DNA from: Pseudomonas songnenensis
GTDB lineage: Bacteria > Pseudomonadota > Gammaproteobacteria > Pseudomonadales > Pseudomonadaceae
DNA length: 64,000 bases
Direction: 5' to 3'
Assembly: GCF_003696315.1 (NCBI RefSeq)
Contig: NZ_RFFN01000004.1
Location: forward strand, 312,634-376,633
In this document: piece by piece, positions 42,712-52,061 of the stretch
Layout of the letters: every line of letters begins with the position of its first letter
How positions within the stretch are numbered: position 1 is the first letter of the stretch
Notes under the pieces: model-generated
What the model was told of the DNA's origin: nothing
Seen by the model: only the letters and a program-made list of their open reading frames with translations
Databases searched by the model: none
Program-made: the position numbers and the translations under genes

Positions 42712-44862
42712 ATGAGTAAGAAAAAGCCCTACGTGCCGCAGGTTTCGACGCCGTCCAGGATCAGCGAGGGCTCGCCCTTCCCGCTCGGGGCAACCTGGGA
42801 CGGCCTGGGTGTCAATTTCGCCATTTTCTCCGCCCACGCCACCAAGGTGGAGCTGTGCCTGTTCGACTCCAGCGGTGAAGTCGAGCTCGAGCGTATCGAG
42901 CTTCCTGAGTACACCGACGAGATCTGGCATGGCTACCTGCCGGATGCGCATCCGGGGCAGATCTACGGCTACCGCGTATACGGGCCGTACGATCCGGAGA
43001 ACGGCCATCGCTTCAACCCGAACAAGCTGCTGATCGACCCGTATGCCAAGCAATTGGTGGGCGAGCTGAAATGGTCGGAAGCGCTGTTCGGCTACACCAT
43101 CGGCCACCCCGATGGCGACCTCAGTTTCGACGAGCGCGACAGCGCGCCGTTCGTGCCCAAGTGCAAGGTCATCGACCCGGCCTTCACCTGGGGCCGCGAC
43201 CACCCGGTGCAGGTGCCCTGGGACAAGACCATCATCTACGAAACCCATGTGCGTGGTTACACCATGCGCCATCCGGCAGTGGCGGACGACGTGCGTGGTA
43301 CGTTCGCCGGTTTCAAGACGCCGGAAGTGATCGACTACATCCGCAAGCTCGGCGTTTCCTCGATCGAGCTATTGCCGATCCATGCCTTCGTCCAGGACCA
43401 GCATCTGCTCGAAAAAGGCATGGCCAACTACTGGGGCTACAACAGCATCGCGTTCTTCGCGCCGTACCCCAAGTACCTGGCCAGCGGCAAGATCACCGAG
43501 TTCAAGGAGATGGTCGCGCACCTGCACAACGCCGACCTCGAGGTGATTCTCGATGTGGTCTACAACCACACCGCCGAAGGCAACGAGCGGGGCCCGACCC
43601 TTTCCATGCGCGGCATCGACAACGCCTCCTATTACCGCCTGATGCCGGATGACAAGCGTTACTACATCAACGATTCCGGCACCGGTAACACGCTGGACAT
43701 GAGCCACCCCTGCGTGCTGCAGATGGTCACCGACTCGCTGCGTTACTGGGCCACCGAAATGCACGTGGATGGCTTCCGCTTCGATCTGGCAACCATCCTC
43801 GGCCGCGAACACGACGGTTTCGACGAGCGCCACGGCTTCCTCGTCGCCTGTCGTCAGGACCCGGTACTGGCCAAGACCAAACTGATTTCCGAGCCCTGGG
43901 ACTGCGGCCCCGGCGGCTATCAGGTCGGTGGCTTCCCGCCGGGCTGGGCCGAGTGGAACGACCAGTTCCGCGATACGGTGCGCTCGTTCTGGAAAGGCGA
44001 CGATGGCCAGCTGGCCGATTTCGCCAGCCGCCTCACCGGCTCCGGTGATCTGTTCAACCAGCGCGGGCGTCGTCCGTTCAGCTCGATCAACTTCGTCACC
44101 GCTCACGACGGCTTCACGTTGAAGGACCTGGTGTCCTACAACCACAAGCACAACGAAGACAATGACGAAGGCAACCGCGACGGCAGCGACAACAACCTGT
44201 CGTGGAACCACGGGGTGGAAGGCCATACCGACGACCCGGAAATCAACGAGCTGCGCTATCGGCAGATGCGCAACTTCCTCGCCACGCTGCTGTTCTCGCA
44301 AGGCACGCCGATGATTGTCGCTGGCGATGAATTCGCCCGTACTCAGCACGGCAACAACAACGCCTACTGCCAGGACAGCGAAATAGGCTGGGTGAACTGG
44401 GACATCAGCGAGGACAGCTACGGTCTGCTGGGCTTTGCCCGCAAGCTGATCCGTATGCGCCAGCGCTTCCCGATGCTGCGTCGTAGCCGCTTCCTGGTCG
44501 GTGCATACAACGAGGAGCTGGGCGTCAAGGATGTCACCTGGCTGGCGCCGAATGCCGAAGAGATGACCATCGAACAGTGGGAGGACGCCCACAATCGCTG
44601 CATGGGCATGCTGCTTGACGGCCGCGCCCAGCCGACCGGTATCAGGCGTGCGGGCTCCGATGCGACGCTGCTGATCATCGTCAACGCGCATCACGACCTG
44701 GTGAACTTCACGCTGCCGGAAGTGCCGCAAGGCATCTACTGGAACCGCCTGATAGACACCAATCACCCGACCGCGCGACCGGAACGGTTCGACTTCAATG
44801 ACGAATATGCCGTGACCGGCCGTTCGCTGCTGCTGCTCGAGCTGGTCAAGTCCGACGAGTGA
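42712..44862 (+). CDS. glgX: Glycogen debranching enzyme
   Basis: A 716-aa GH13 isoamylase-type enzyme that cuts alpha-1,6 branches of glycogen. The N-terminal CBM48-like domain (GATWDGLGVNFAIFSAHATKVELCLFDS) is followed by the catalytic barrel. Nucleophile Asp in VDGFRFDLATILG, Glu in LISEPWDCG, Asp in VTAHDGFTL. It supplies linear maltodextrins for MalQ and TreY. It is the last gene of the operon and is followed by a terminator. TTGGAG lies upstream of the ATG. Confidence 0.96.
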   Translation: MSKKKPYVPQVSTPSRISEGSPFPLGATWDGLGVNFAIFSAHATKVELCLFDSSGEVELERIELPEYTDEIWHGYLPDAHPGQIYGYRVYGPYDPENGHRFNPNKLLIDPYAKQLVGELKWSEALFGYTIGHPDGDLSFDERDSAPFVPKCKVIDPAFTWGRDHPVQVPWDKTIIYETHVRGYTMRHPAVADDVRGTFAGFKTPEVIDYIRKLGVSSIELLPIHAFVQDQHLLEKGMANYWGYNSIAFFAPYPKYLASGKITEFKEMVAHLHNADLEVILDVVYNHTAEGNERGPTLSMRGIDNASYYRLMPDDKRYYINDSGTGNTLDMSHPCVLQMVTDSLRYWATEMHVDGFRFDLATILGREHDGFDERHGFLVACRQDPVLAKTKLISEPWDCGPGGYQVGGFPPGWAEWNDQFRDTVRSFWKGDDGQLADFASRLTGSGDLFNQRGRRPFSSINFVTAHDGFTLKDLVSYNHKHNEDNDEGNRDGSDNNLSWNHGVEGHTDDPEINELRYRQMRNFLATLLFSQGTPMIVAGDEFARTQHGNNNAYCQDSEIGWVNWDISEDSYGLLGFARKLIRMRQRFPMLRRSRFLVGAYNEELGVKDVTWLAPNAEEMTIEQWEDAHNRCMGMLLDGRAQPTGIRRAGSDATLLIIVNAHHDLVNFTLPEVPQGIYWNRLIDTNHPTARPERFDFNDEYAVTGRSLLLLELVKSDE

Positions 44863-44869
44863 ATAAGAG

Positions 44870-44900
44870 CGCCCCGACCCGTCCGGGTTCGGGGCGTTTC
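44870..44900 (+). terminator. Terminator of the glgA-glgX operon
   Basis: CGCCCCGACCC pairs with GGGTTCGGGGCG with a single bulged base, followed by TTTCCTTCC, 7 nt past the glgX stop. Confidence 0.75.
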
Positions 44901-45140
44901 CTTCCTGCTTGCGATCACCCCCCGCCTATTCTCGCCAGCCCGTTTGTTAGAGCGGTCCTGACCGCGAGGCCCCAGCCCAGATTCGCGCCGAGACCGTGCG
45001 CCCATCAAAAAAACGACATGCGGCAGTGAACCTCACCGCGTGACCCAAGTCCCAAAACCAGCGCGGCTTCCCTGAACAACCAACGGATTCGTCCTGCTCG
45101 TCGCCGGCAGCCTTGTCTTTTCCGTGATGGATCACACGTC

Positions 45141-45989
45141 ATGCTCTCTTTGCGACCGCTTATCTACCCCCTGCTCATGCTGATCGGCCTTGCGCCATTG
45201 GCACCCGCCCTCGCCTCGAACAACCAGCCGAAGGCAACAGACAAGCCTGGCTCGGTACGCCTGCTGATCAATCGTGCCGGTAGTGGCAAGGCGATGGACG
45301 TCAGCAATACGCTGCAAGTGCCAGTCGAGGTCACCCTGCGGCTGACGCGGATGGTCAATGTGGCCGGGGTCGGCAAGGGGGTGATCCGCAAGACGGTGCC
45401 TGCCAATAGCCGGGTCCGCGTCGCCACGCTGAGCAAGCGCCAGGCAGGCGGGCCGATCATGTTCAAGCACTCGTTCAGCTATGCGCTGATCTATTCACCG
45501 GAACCGGATCAACCCGGCACGGTGGACGGGCCGGCCTACGCCCTGCCCTGGCAAGGTGGGCCATTTCGCATCTCTCAAGGAGCTGGCGGCGATTTCAGTC
45601 ACAACTCGCCAAGCGGCCGTTATGCGGTGGACATCGCCATGCCGGTCGGCACCCCGATCGTCGCCGCCCGCGCCGGGACAGTGGTGAAGGTTCGCGACGG
45701 CCAGGGAGGACGACTGCCGGACCCTGCGGGCAACTACGTGCGCATCGAACATGAAGACGGCACCCACAGCGCCTATCTGCACCTGAGCCGCGGCTCTGTG
45801 CGTGTCCAGCCAGGGCAGCAGGTCAACGTCGGCACGCTGCTCGGCAAGTCCGGCAATACCGGCCGCAGCACCGGTCCGCACCTGCACTTCGTGGTGCAGA
45901 AGCCCTACGGCAGCTCGATGTTGTCGATCCCTTTCCGCTTTAGCCAACCGGTGGAATCGCTGCCCAACTTTGCGTTGAGCAGCCAGTGA
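45141..45989 (+). CDS. M23 family metallopeptidase (LytM/lysostaphin type)
   Basis: A 282-aa exported protein: signal peptide residues 1-26 (APALAS), a beta-rich middle region, then the peptidase M23 domain. Zinc ligands: His and Asp in SHNSPSGRYAVDIAMPVGTPI and His in GPHLHFVVQK; GAGGDFSHN and AGTVVKV are conserved. It acts on cell-wall peptides in the periplasm or serves as an activator of amidases. It is a single gene with a 244-nt leader after the operon terminator. Confidence 0.88.
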   Translation: MLSLRPLIYPLLMLIGLAPLAPALASNNQPKATDKPGSVRLLINRAGSGKAMDVSNTLQVPVEVTLRLTRMVNVAGVGKGVIRKTVPANSRVRVATLSKRQAGGPIMFKHSFSYALIYSPEPDQPGTVDGPAYALPWQGGPFRISQGAGGDFSHNSPSGRYAVDIAMPVGTPIVAARAGTVVKVRDGQGGRLPDPAGNYVRIEHEDGTHSAYLHLSRGSVRVQPGQQVNVGTLLGKSGNTGRSTGPHLHFVVQKPYGSSMLSIPFRFSQPVESLPNFALSSQ

Positions 45990-46005
45990 GTCAGAGCCGA
46001 CGGCG

Positions 46006-46845
46006 TCAGAGCATGCGCTGCATGATGTCGTCTCGCTTGACCAGGCGGTGGTAAAGCGCCGCGGCGATGTGACCGACCACCAATAGAACGGTCAGCCAGG
46101 CCAGTGGTGAATGGACTCCGCCAACCGAAGCCGCCCAGGCGATTTCCGGGCCCTTGTCTACCAGCTGCTGGCCAAACACCTTGAGGCCGTAGCCATTGCC
46201 GACCAGATACAGCACACCGGTGATCGGCATCAGCAGCATGCAGGCATAGAGAGCCAGATGGCCGCCCTTGACCAGCCACGCGGTGGCCGGATCATGCTGC
46301 GGCCGTTGCCTGAGCTGACTCAGTGACCAGACGATGCGCAGCACTACCAGAACCATCAGCACGGCGCCCAGGGAAACGTGCCAGGGCACGAGCGTCTCGC
46401 CGACCCAGTGCTCACCTTCGGCGATGCGGTCGCCCAGTTTGAGAAACTGCCAGACGATCAGCAGCGCCATCAGCCAGTGAAATACCCGCGAAACGGTGCC
46501 GTAGCGACTTGGCGAATCGAGCGAACGGCGCTCCGCCGGCCCGGCAGCGGGCTGCGCACCGGCCTCGGTTTTCCAGGCGATAACCAGCGGTTCGTCACCG
46601 GCCATGCGCTCCAGGTGATCGGCGACCACCTTCTGCAACTGCTGCAGCTTGGCTTGATCGGCAGTCTCCAACTGCGCGTCCAGATAGCCCTCGCTGGCGT
46701 GCAGGCTGCAGCGGCCGAGCGGCAGCTCGATCACGCCACCCTGCTCGTCCAGCTGCACGGCAAACTTGTGTCGCCAGTGATTGCACAGGCGCTTGATCAG
46801 GCGCGACGGATTGCTCGCCGGGATTCGGCTATGGGATCGGTACAT
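46006..46845 (-). CDS. DUF2218-cytochrome b561 fusion
   Basis: A 279-aa protein. Residues 1-95 form a DUF2218 domain (LIKRLCNHWRHKF, then EGYLDAQLETADQAKLQQLQKVVADHLERMAG). Residues about 110-279 are a four-helix cytochrome b561 with haem-ligand histidines in RVFHWLMA, VPWHVSLG, GGHLALYA and VVGHIAAALYH. It is likely to move electrons across the inner membrane and may quench superoxide. It starts 27 nt beyond the end of the dioxygenase gene on the same strand, so the two are probably co-transcribed. Confidence 0.85.
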   Translation of the reverse strand: MYRSHSRIPASNPSRLIKRLCNHWRHKFAVQLDEQGGVIELPLGRCSLHASEGYLDAQLETADQAKLQQLQKVVADHLERMAGDEPLVIAWKTEAGAQPAAGPAERRSLDSPSRYGTVSRVFHWLMALLIVWQFLKLGDRIAEGEHWVGETLVPWHVSLGAVLMVLVVLRIVWSLSQLRQRPQHDPATAWLVKGGHLALYACMLLMPITGVLYLVGNGYGLKVFGQQLVDKGPEIAWAASVGGVHSPLAWLTVLLVVGHIAAALYHRLVKRDDIMQRML

Positions 46846-46872
46846 GGTGTTCCCCTCGATGAAATGTGCGCG

Positions 46873-47697
46873 TCAGCCGAAACGGTAGGCCGACAGCGTG
46901 GTGTGCATGACGCGGTCGCTGAAGACCTTGCGTCCGATCGAATCGCCAGCCGCGCCGGCAGCCACCAGCAGCGGAATCAGATGCTCCTCGGCCCCGGGCG
47001 GGTGACACAGGCGCGCCGCCGGAGCGCGTTCCCAGCACTGCAGCGCCCGGTCTCGCTCGGTGGGCGGCAGTTCGACCGCAGCGGTGAGCCAATGATCGAA
47101 TTCGTCTGAAATCGACGCGAAACGCGGGTCGCCGTAGCCACGCATGTTGTGAAAGCTCATGCCGCTGCCGACGATCAGCACCCCTTCGTCGCGCAGCACC
47201 TGCAAGGCACGACCGGCTTCGATGTGCGCCAACGGGTCGAGATCGTTACGCAACGAGAGCTGCACCACCGGAACATCCGCGGCAGGGAACATCAGCTTCA
47301 GCGGGATGAACATGCCGTGGTCGAAGCCGCGCTGGAAGTCTTGCTGCCCACCAGGCGATGCGTCATCGAGCAAGGCAGCGATACGGCCGGCCAGGGCCGG
47401 CGAGCCCGGTGCGGGATAACGCAATTCGTAGGTGTGCGGTGGAAAACCGTGATAGTCGTAGATCAGCCCGGGACGCGCGGCACCCGTCACGCTGAAGGTC
47501 GGCTGCAGCCAGTGGCCGGAAACCACAACGATGGCCGTCGGCTTGGCTGGCAGGGTCGCGGCGATGCCCTTGAGAAAACCGGCCATCGCATCCCAGGCGT
47601 TGCGCGGATTCCACTCCATGAAGAAGCAGGGTCCCGCGCCATGAGGGACGAACAGGGTTGGCATGGTCGAATGGCGTGCGGGTTGGCTGACAGTCAT
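46873..47697 (-). CDS. Class III extradiol dioxygenase (DODA/YgiD type)
   Basis: A 274-aa LigB-superfamily protein. Metal ligand His lies in LFVPHGAGPCFF, a second His in SGHWLQPTFSV and a Glu in the C-terminal part (AEEHLIPLLVAAGAAG); GFDHGMFIPLKLMFP and GSGMSFHNMR are characteristic. YgiD relatives cleave catechol-type substrates with Zn or Fe(II). The true substrate is unknown. The ATG at 47697 is used; a GTG one codon upstream is possible. It is divergent from a LysR regulator gene. Confidence 0.88.
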   Translation of the reverse strand: MTVSQPARHSTMPTLFVPHGAGPCFFMEWNPRNAWDAMAGFLKGIAATLPAKPTAIVVVSGHWLQPTFSVTGAARPGLIYDYHGFPPHTYELRYPAPGSPALAGRIAALLDDASPGGQQDFQRGFDHGMFIPLKLMFPAADVPVVQLSLRNDLDPLAHIEAGRALQVLRDEGVLIVGSGMSFHNMRGYGDPRFASISDEFDHWLTAAVELPPTERDRALQCWERAPAARLCHPPGAEEHLIPLLVAAGAAGDSIGRKVFSDRVMHTTLSAYRFG

Positions 47698-47769
47698 CAC
47701 TGGCCTGCTCCGAGATGAAGTGCGACAAGCATGGGCTACACTTGGTGGTGTGAGAACCTATCGAAATGC

Positions 47770-47790
47770 ACTAACAGTTTTTACTATCAG
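47770..47790. promoter_or_regulatory. Candidate LysR-type binding site in the divergent promoter
   Basis: Direct repeats ACTAACAG (47770-47777) and ACTATCAG (47783-47790), 5 bp apart, in the 104-nt region between the dioxygenase and LysR genes and 12 nt upstream of the LysR start. The assignment is by position only. Confidence 0.3.
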
Positions 47791-47801
47791 TAGGAGCTTG
47801 A

Positions 47802-48722
47802 ATGCTCGACCGAATCACCGGCATGCGTGTTTTCACCCGGGCTGCCATTGCCGGCAGCCTGTCTGCCGCGGCGCGTCACTTTGAAATGTCACCCGCCATG
47901 GCCAGCAAGCACGTCGACGCACTGGAAAGCCGACTGGGGGTGAAGCTGTTCCACCGCAGCACCCGTCGCCTGATCCTGACCGAGGCCGGCAGCAACTACC
48001 TGGAAGCCTGCCAGCGCATCCTGCCGGAGATCGAAGAAGCTGAAGCCAGCGTCGCCTCGCAGCGAATCGAGGCGACCGGGCTGCTGCGCATGAACGTGCC
48101 GCTCACATTCGGCACGCAGTTCATCGCCCCGCTCATTCCGGAATTCAGCCGCCGCCACCCCGCGGTAAAGGTGGAACTCGGCCTTACCGACAGCCGCGTG
48201 GATCTGCTCGACGGCGGCTGGGATATGGCCGTCCGTATCGGCTGGCTGCAGGACAGCCCCATGCAGGCGCGACAGCTGGCGGATTGCCCGTTGCTGGTCT
48301 GCGCCGCGCCGCGCTACCTGGATGAGCGTGGGGTGCCGCGCAGCGTCGCCGACCTGGGACAGCACAACTGTCTGGGCTACAGCCTGGCGAGTCTCGCGGC
48401 TGGCAAGGTCTGGCCATTTGGCCGCGACGGCGAAGTGCGCGTCGCAGTCAACGGCGATCTGGTGGCCAACAATGGAGAAGCCCTGGTGGCTGCCGCAATC
48501 GGCGGTCAGGGGGTGATCTATCAACCGCAGTTCATTGTTGCCAGGGCCCTGCGCAGCGGTGAGCTGGTGGCCATCGAACTGGATCAGCCGTGCGTCGGGC
48601 TTGGCGGTATCCATGTGGTCTACCCACCCGACCGCCGCCCGCCGGCCAAGGTCCGGGTGATGATCGACTATCTGGTCGATGCCTTCTCCGGCGATCAGCC
48701 CTGGGCGCTGCCGTCAGGCTGA
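47802..48722 (+). CDS. LysR family transcriptional regulator
   Basis: 306 aa. The N-terminal winged helix (MRVFTRAAIAGSLSAAARHFEMSPAMASKHVDALESRLGVKLFHRSTRRL) is canonical, followed by a substrate-binding domain typical of the CrgA/DntR-like group. It is divergent from the dioxygenase-b561 pair and probably controls it. The effector is unknown. The weak leader contains a direct repeat. Confidence 0.9.
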   Translation: MLDRITGMRVFTRAAIAGSLSAAARHFEMSPAMASKHVDALESRLGVKLFHRSTRRLILTEAGSNYLEACQRILPEIEEAEASVASQRIEATGLLRMNVPLTFGTQFIAPLIPEFSRRHPAVKVELGLTDSRVDLLDGGWDMAVRIGWLQDSPMQARQLADCPLLVCAAPRYLDERGVPRSVADLGQHNCLGYSLASLAAGKVWPFGRDGEVRVAVNGDLVANNGEALVAAAIGGQGVIYQPQFIVARALRSGELVAIELDQPCVGLGGIHVVYPPDRRPPAKVRVMIDYLVDAFSGDQPWALPSG

Positions 48723-49010
48723 CCCGTTCTCTGCCGCCCGCGCTCGGTCCGAGTGCGGTACGCCCCGTTCTGTCGGGCCTTTGCGCCCGCCAGCTGACCT
48801 TGCCTGCATAGAAAAAGGTGAACCGCCACCACGCGGAAAAGTCGGAACAGATGTGCGCGCCTGCTATTCGAGGCGTGTGTTCGTCCGCTTGGCATACACC
48901 GAACGACTGCCCCGCGCAGGACCCATTGCGTTTTCCCGTGTCCTTGCTGCCGCAACCGCAGTCCTTCGGGCCGAAGCGTTCAAGCATGTACTGGGCGACT
49001 TGGAGTGATT
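48723..49010. other. Gap between the LysR gene and the DUF72 operon
   Basis: No gene is supported. GAACCG-N16-TCGGA (48820-48846) is a loose AlgU-like match on the plus strand. A T-poor, GC-rich stretch near 48730-48790 lacks clear hairpins. Confidence 0.4.
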
Positions 49011-49109
49011 ATGAACGCGGTCCATCCCGTCTCTGCTGACGCCGCTCTCGGAAAAGCCGAGGCCAGCAGGACCACCTTCCCCTGGCTGTGCGGCAGGCCG
49101 GCCCCATGA
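49011..49109 (+). CDS. Possible 32-aa leader peptide overlapping the DUF72 start
   Basis: A 32-codon frame (ATG 49011) with GGAG 5 nt upstream. It ends in TGA at 49107-49109, overlapping the ATG at 49106 of the DUF72 gene in the ATGA arrangement. The DUF72 gene itself lacks a good ribosome site, so the leader may couple its translation. There is no homologue support. Confidence 0.35.
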   Translation: MNAVHPVSADAALGKAEASRTTFPWLCGRPAP

Positions 49110-50023
49110 CAGGCATTCATATCGGCATATCCGGCTGGCGCTACGCGCCCTGGCGCGGCGACTTCTATCCCAAGGGACTGACCCAGAAGAAGGAACTGCA
49201 GTTCGCCTCGCGCGCGGTGAGCAGCATCGAGATCAACGGCTCGTTCTACGCGCTGCAAACGCCCGAACGTTATGCCGACTGGTACGCCGACACGCCCAAA
49301 GGTTTCGTTTTCAGCGTCAAGGGACCGCGGTACATCACCCATGTACGCAGGCTGCGCGAGGTCGAGAAACCCATCGCCAACTTCTTCGCCTCGGGCATCT
49401 TCCAGCTCAAGGAAAAGCTCGGGCCGATCCTCTGGCAGTTCCCGCCGTCGTTCAAGTTCGATCCCGAGCTGTTCGAGGCATTTCTCCGTCAACTGCCCCA
49501 CGACACCGAGGCGGCGTTGGCGATCGCCAAGGGCTGCGAGCCGCGCATGGAGGGCCGCAGCCATCTGTCGATCGACCGCAAGCGCCAGCTGCGTCATGCG
49601 GTGGAGATCCGCAACGCAAGCTTCGTCGACCCGGCTTTCATCGACCTGCTGCGGAAATACAAGGTCGCGCTGGTGGTGGCCGATACCGCCGGCAAGTGGC
49701 CGCATCAGGAAGACCTCACCAGCGATTTCGTCTACATCCGCCTGCACGGCGCGGAGGAGCTCTATACCAGCGGCTACACCGAGGCAGCACTGGACAACTG
49801 GTGCCTGCGTATCCAGCGCTGGAGCGAAGGGCGCCAGCCCGACGATGCGCGTCTGATCAGCTCGAACAAGCCCCGGCCGCGTCGCTCACGCGAGGTGTAC
49901 TGCTATTTCGACAACGATGTGAAGGTCCGCGCGCCCTATGACGCGCGGCAACTGCTGTGTCGGCTTGGCCTGGACAAACACCTGCAGGCCACCCCCGGCC
50001 AACTAGAAGGAGCATTGGTTTGA
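49106..50023 (+). CDS. DUF72 (YecE-like) family protein
   Basis: 305 aa with a TIM-barrel-like DUF72 pattern: GISGWRYAPWRGDFYPKGL, SIEINGSFYALQ, FSVKGPRYITH, and later YIRLHGAEELYTSGYTE and CYFDND. The function of the family is unknown. It is first in an operon with the ybhP, clsB and ybhN homologues; its stop codon overlaps the TTG start of the next gene. Confidence 0.85.
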   Translation: MTGIHIGISGWRYAPWRGDFYPKGLTQKKELQFASRAVSSIEINGSFYALQTPERYADWYADTPKGFVFSVKGPRYITHVRRLREVEKPIANFFASGIFQLKEKLGPILWQFPPSFKFDPELFEAFLRQLPHDTEAALAIAKGCEPRMEGRSHLSIDRKRQLRHAVEIRNASFVDPAFIDLLRKYKVALVVADTAGKWPHQEDLTSDFVYIRLHGAEELYTSGYTEAALDNWCLRIQRWSEGRQPDDARLISSNKPRPRRSREVYCYFDNDVKVRAPYDARQLLCRLGLDKHLQATPGQLEGALV

Positions 50024-50823
50024 CTCTGGATAAAGACCATCCCATCGAAAGCGCCGATCTCGATGCCCATATGGCCACGGCGGTCAATTCCATCCGTATC
50101 CTCACGGTGAACACGCACAAGGGCTTCACCGCGCTCAACCGGCGCTTCATCCTCCCCGAGCTGCGCGAAGCGGTGCGCAGCGTCTCGGCGGACGTGGTGT
50201 TTCTGCAGGAGGTGCTGGGCACTCATGACAAGCACGCGCTGCGCTTTCACAACTGGCCCGCCACACCGCAGTACGAATTCCTCGCCGACAGCATCTGGAC
50301 CGACTTCGCCTACGGGCGCAATGCGGTCTATCCCGATGGCGACCACGGCAATGCCCTGCTCTCCAAATTTCCGATCACCCGTTACGAGAACCTCGATATC
50401 TCCATCGCCGGCCCTGAGCGGCGCGGCCTTCTGCACAGCGTGCTGCAGGTTCCCGGGCACGACGAGTTTCACGCGATCTGCGTGCACCTGGGCCTGCGCG
50501 AGTCGCATCGCCAGAAGCAGCTGGACCTGCTCTGCAACCTGCTCGATTCGCTACCTGAAGGGGCACCGGTGGTAGTCGCTGGCGACTTCAATGACTGGCG
50601 GCTCAAGGCCACGCAGAAGCTCGATCGCTGCGCCGGCCTGCATGAAGCCTTTGCGGTTGCCCATGGCCAGGTCGCCAAGACCTTCCCGGCCCGCTGGCCG
50701 ATGCTGCGGCTGGACCGCATCTATGTGAGGAATGCCAGCACGCACCGTGCGCAAATACTTGGTAACAAACCCTGGACGCACTTGTCCGATCATCTGCCCC
50801 TAGCGGTGGAGATACATATATGA
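50020..50823 (+). CDS. Endonuclease/exonuclease/phosphatase family protein (YbhP-like)
   Basis: A 267-aa protein. The start is taken as TTG at 50020 (TTGA overlap with DUF72), with AAGGAG 7 nt upstream. ATG 50071 would be an alternative start. The EEP fold motifs are LTVNTHKGF, VVFLQEV, AGDFNDWR, and LSDHLPLAVE at the C-terminus. In E. coli ybhP lies next to clsB and ybhN, as here. It may act on a lipid or nucleic acid phosphodiester; the substrate is unknown. Confidence 0.85.
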   Translation: MTLDKDHPIESADLDAHMATAVNSIRILTVNTHKGFTALNRRFILPELREAVRSVSADVVFLQEVLGTHDKHALRFHNWPATPQYEFLADSIWTDFAYGRNAVYPDGDHGNALLSKFPITRYENLDISIAGPERRGLLHSVLQVPGHDEFHAICVHLGLRESHRQKQLDLLCNLLDSLPEGAPVVVAGDFNDWRLKATQKLDRCAGLHEAFAVAHGQVAKTFPARWPMLRLDRIYVRNASTHRAQILGNKPWTHLSDHLPLAVEIHI

Positions 50824-52061
50824 GTTACCACTGGAGAGACGGAAATCGCCTTCAGTTGCTGGAAAACGGCGAAGAGTTCTTTCCTCGAGTGTTCGAGGTG
50901 ATCGCCCAGGCCAAGAAAGAGGTGCTGCTGGAAACCTTCATCCTGTTTCAGGACAAGGTAGGCGCCGAACTGCAGAAAGCGCTGATTGCCGCCGCGCAAA
51001 ATGGTGCGAGCGTCGACGTGACCGTCGATGGCTACGGCTCAGCTGACCTGCACGGGGACTTCGTCGCGCAGATGACCCAGGTCGGCGTGCGCATCCACAT
51101 GTTCGACCCGGGCAAGCGCCTGCTCGGTCGCCGGCTCAACGTGTTCCGCCGCATGCATCGCAAGATTGTCGTGGTCGATGGTGAAACCGCGTTCATCGGC
51201 GGCATCAACTTCTCTGCCGACCATCTGGGCGACTTCGGCCCGGCGGCCAAGCAGGACTACGCGTTGCAGGTCGAAGGCCCCGTGGTGCGCGATATCCACC
51301 ATTTCGCCCTCAGCCAGATCGCCCCGGACAAGACGCCGCGTCGCTGGTGGCGACGCCGTCTGCGCCAGCAGGCGCCTGGTTATGGTGGTGTCAGCCGCGG
51401 CGAGGCGCGGGCACTGTTCGTCCTGCGCGACAACGACCAGCATCGCAACGACATCGAAGAACATTACCTGCAAGCGATTCGAGATGCCCGCTCCAGGCTA
51501 TTGATTGCAAACGCCTATTTCTTCCCTGGCTACCGTGTGTTGCGAGAAATACGCAACGCCGCGCGGCGGGGTGTGCGGGTGCGGCTGATCCTCCAGGGCG
51601 AGCCGGACATGCCCATCGCCAAGTTCGGCGCGCGCATGCTCTACAACTACCTGATGCGCGACGGCGTGGAGATCCACGAGTACTGTCGCCGCCCGCTGCA
51701 CGGCAAGGTCGCACTGGCCGATTACGAGTGGTCGACGGTGGGCTCGAGCAACCTCGATCCGCTGAGCCTGTCGCTCAATCTGGAAGCCAACCTGATCATC
51801 CGCGACCATGTGTTCAACCGGCATCTGCACGAACGGCTGGATCACCTGCTGCAGACCGACTGCCGGCGCATTCCGCTGGAGCGGATCGTTCGCGGCTTCT
51901 GGTGGCGGGCGCCGCTGGCCTTTCTGATCTTCCATTTCCTGCGCCACTTCCCGGGGCTGGTGAACCTCTTCCCCGAGCACAAGCCTCGTCTGGAACTGCT
52001 CGATTCGGATGCGCCAGACCTCGACACGGTGCCGTCACCCATGCAGCGAGAACAACGATGA
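50820..52061 (+). CDS. clsB: Cardiolipin synthase B-like phospholipase D enzyme
   Basis: A 413-aa PLD-superfamily protein with two HKD motifs: HRKIVVVDGETAFIGG (about residue 105) and HGKVALADYEWSTVGSSN (about residue 295). ClsB condenses phosphatidylglycerol with phosphatidylethanolamine or glycerol to give cardiolipin or related lipids. It has ATGA overlaps with the genes on either side, so the operon is tightly coupled. The gene symbol follows E. coli clsB (ybhO). Confidence 0.88.
   Translation: MSYHWRDGNRLQLLENGEEFFPRVFEVIAQAKKEVLLETFILFQDKVGAELQKALIAAAQNGASVDVTVDGYGSADLHGDFVAQMTQVGVRIHMFDPGKRLLGRRLNVFRRMHRKIVVVDGETAFIGGINFSADHLGDFGPAAKQDYALQVEGPVVRDIHHFALSQIAPDKTPRRWWRRRLRQQAPGYGGVSRGEARALFVLRDNDQHRNDIEEHYLQAIRDARSRLLIANAYFFPGYRVLREIRNAARRGVRVRLILQGEPDMPIAKFGARMLYNYLMRDGVEIHEYCRRPLHGKVALADYEWSTVGSSNLDPLSLSLNLEANLIIRDHVFNRHLHERLDHLLQTDCRRIPLERIVRGFWWRAPLAFLIFHFLRHFPGLVNLFPEHKPRLELLDSDAPDLDTVPSPMQREQR

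Noticed and set aside
48532..48987. Cys-containing frame on the minus strand downstream of the LysR gene
   Set aside because: It mostly overlaps the end of the LysR gene in another frame. The N-terminal cysteines looked interesting, but no ribosome site or family supports it.
48980..49747. 255-codon frame antisense to DUF72
   Set aside because: Shadow of the DUF72 gene; no family features.
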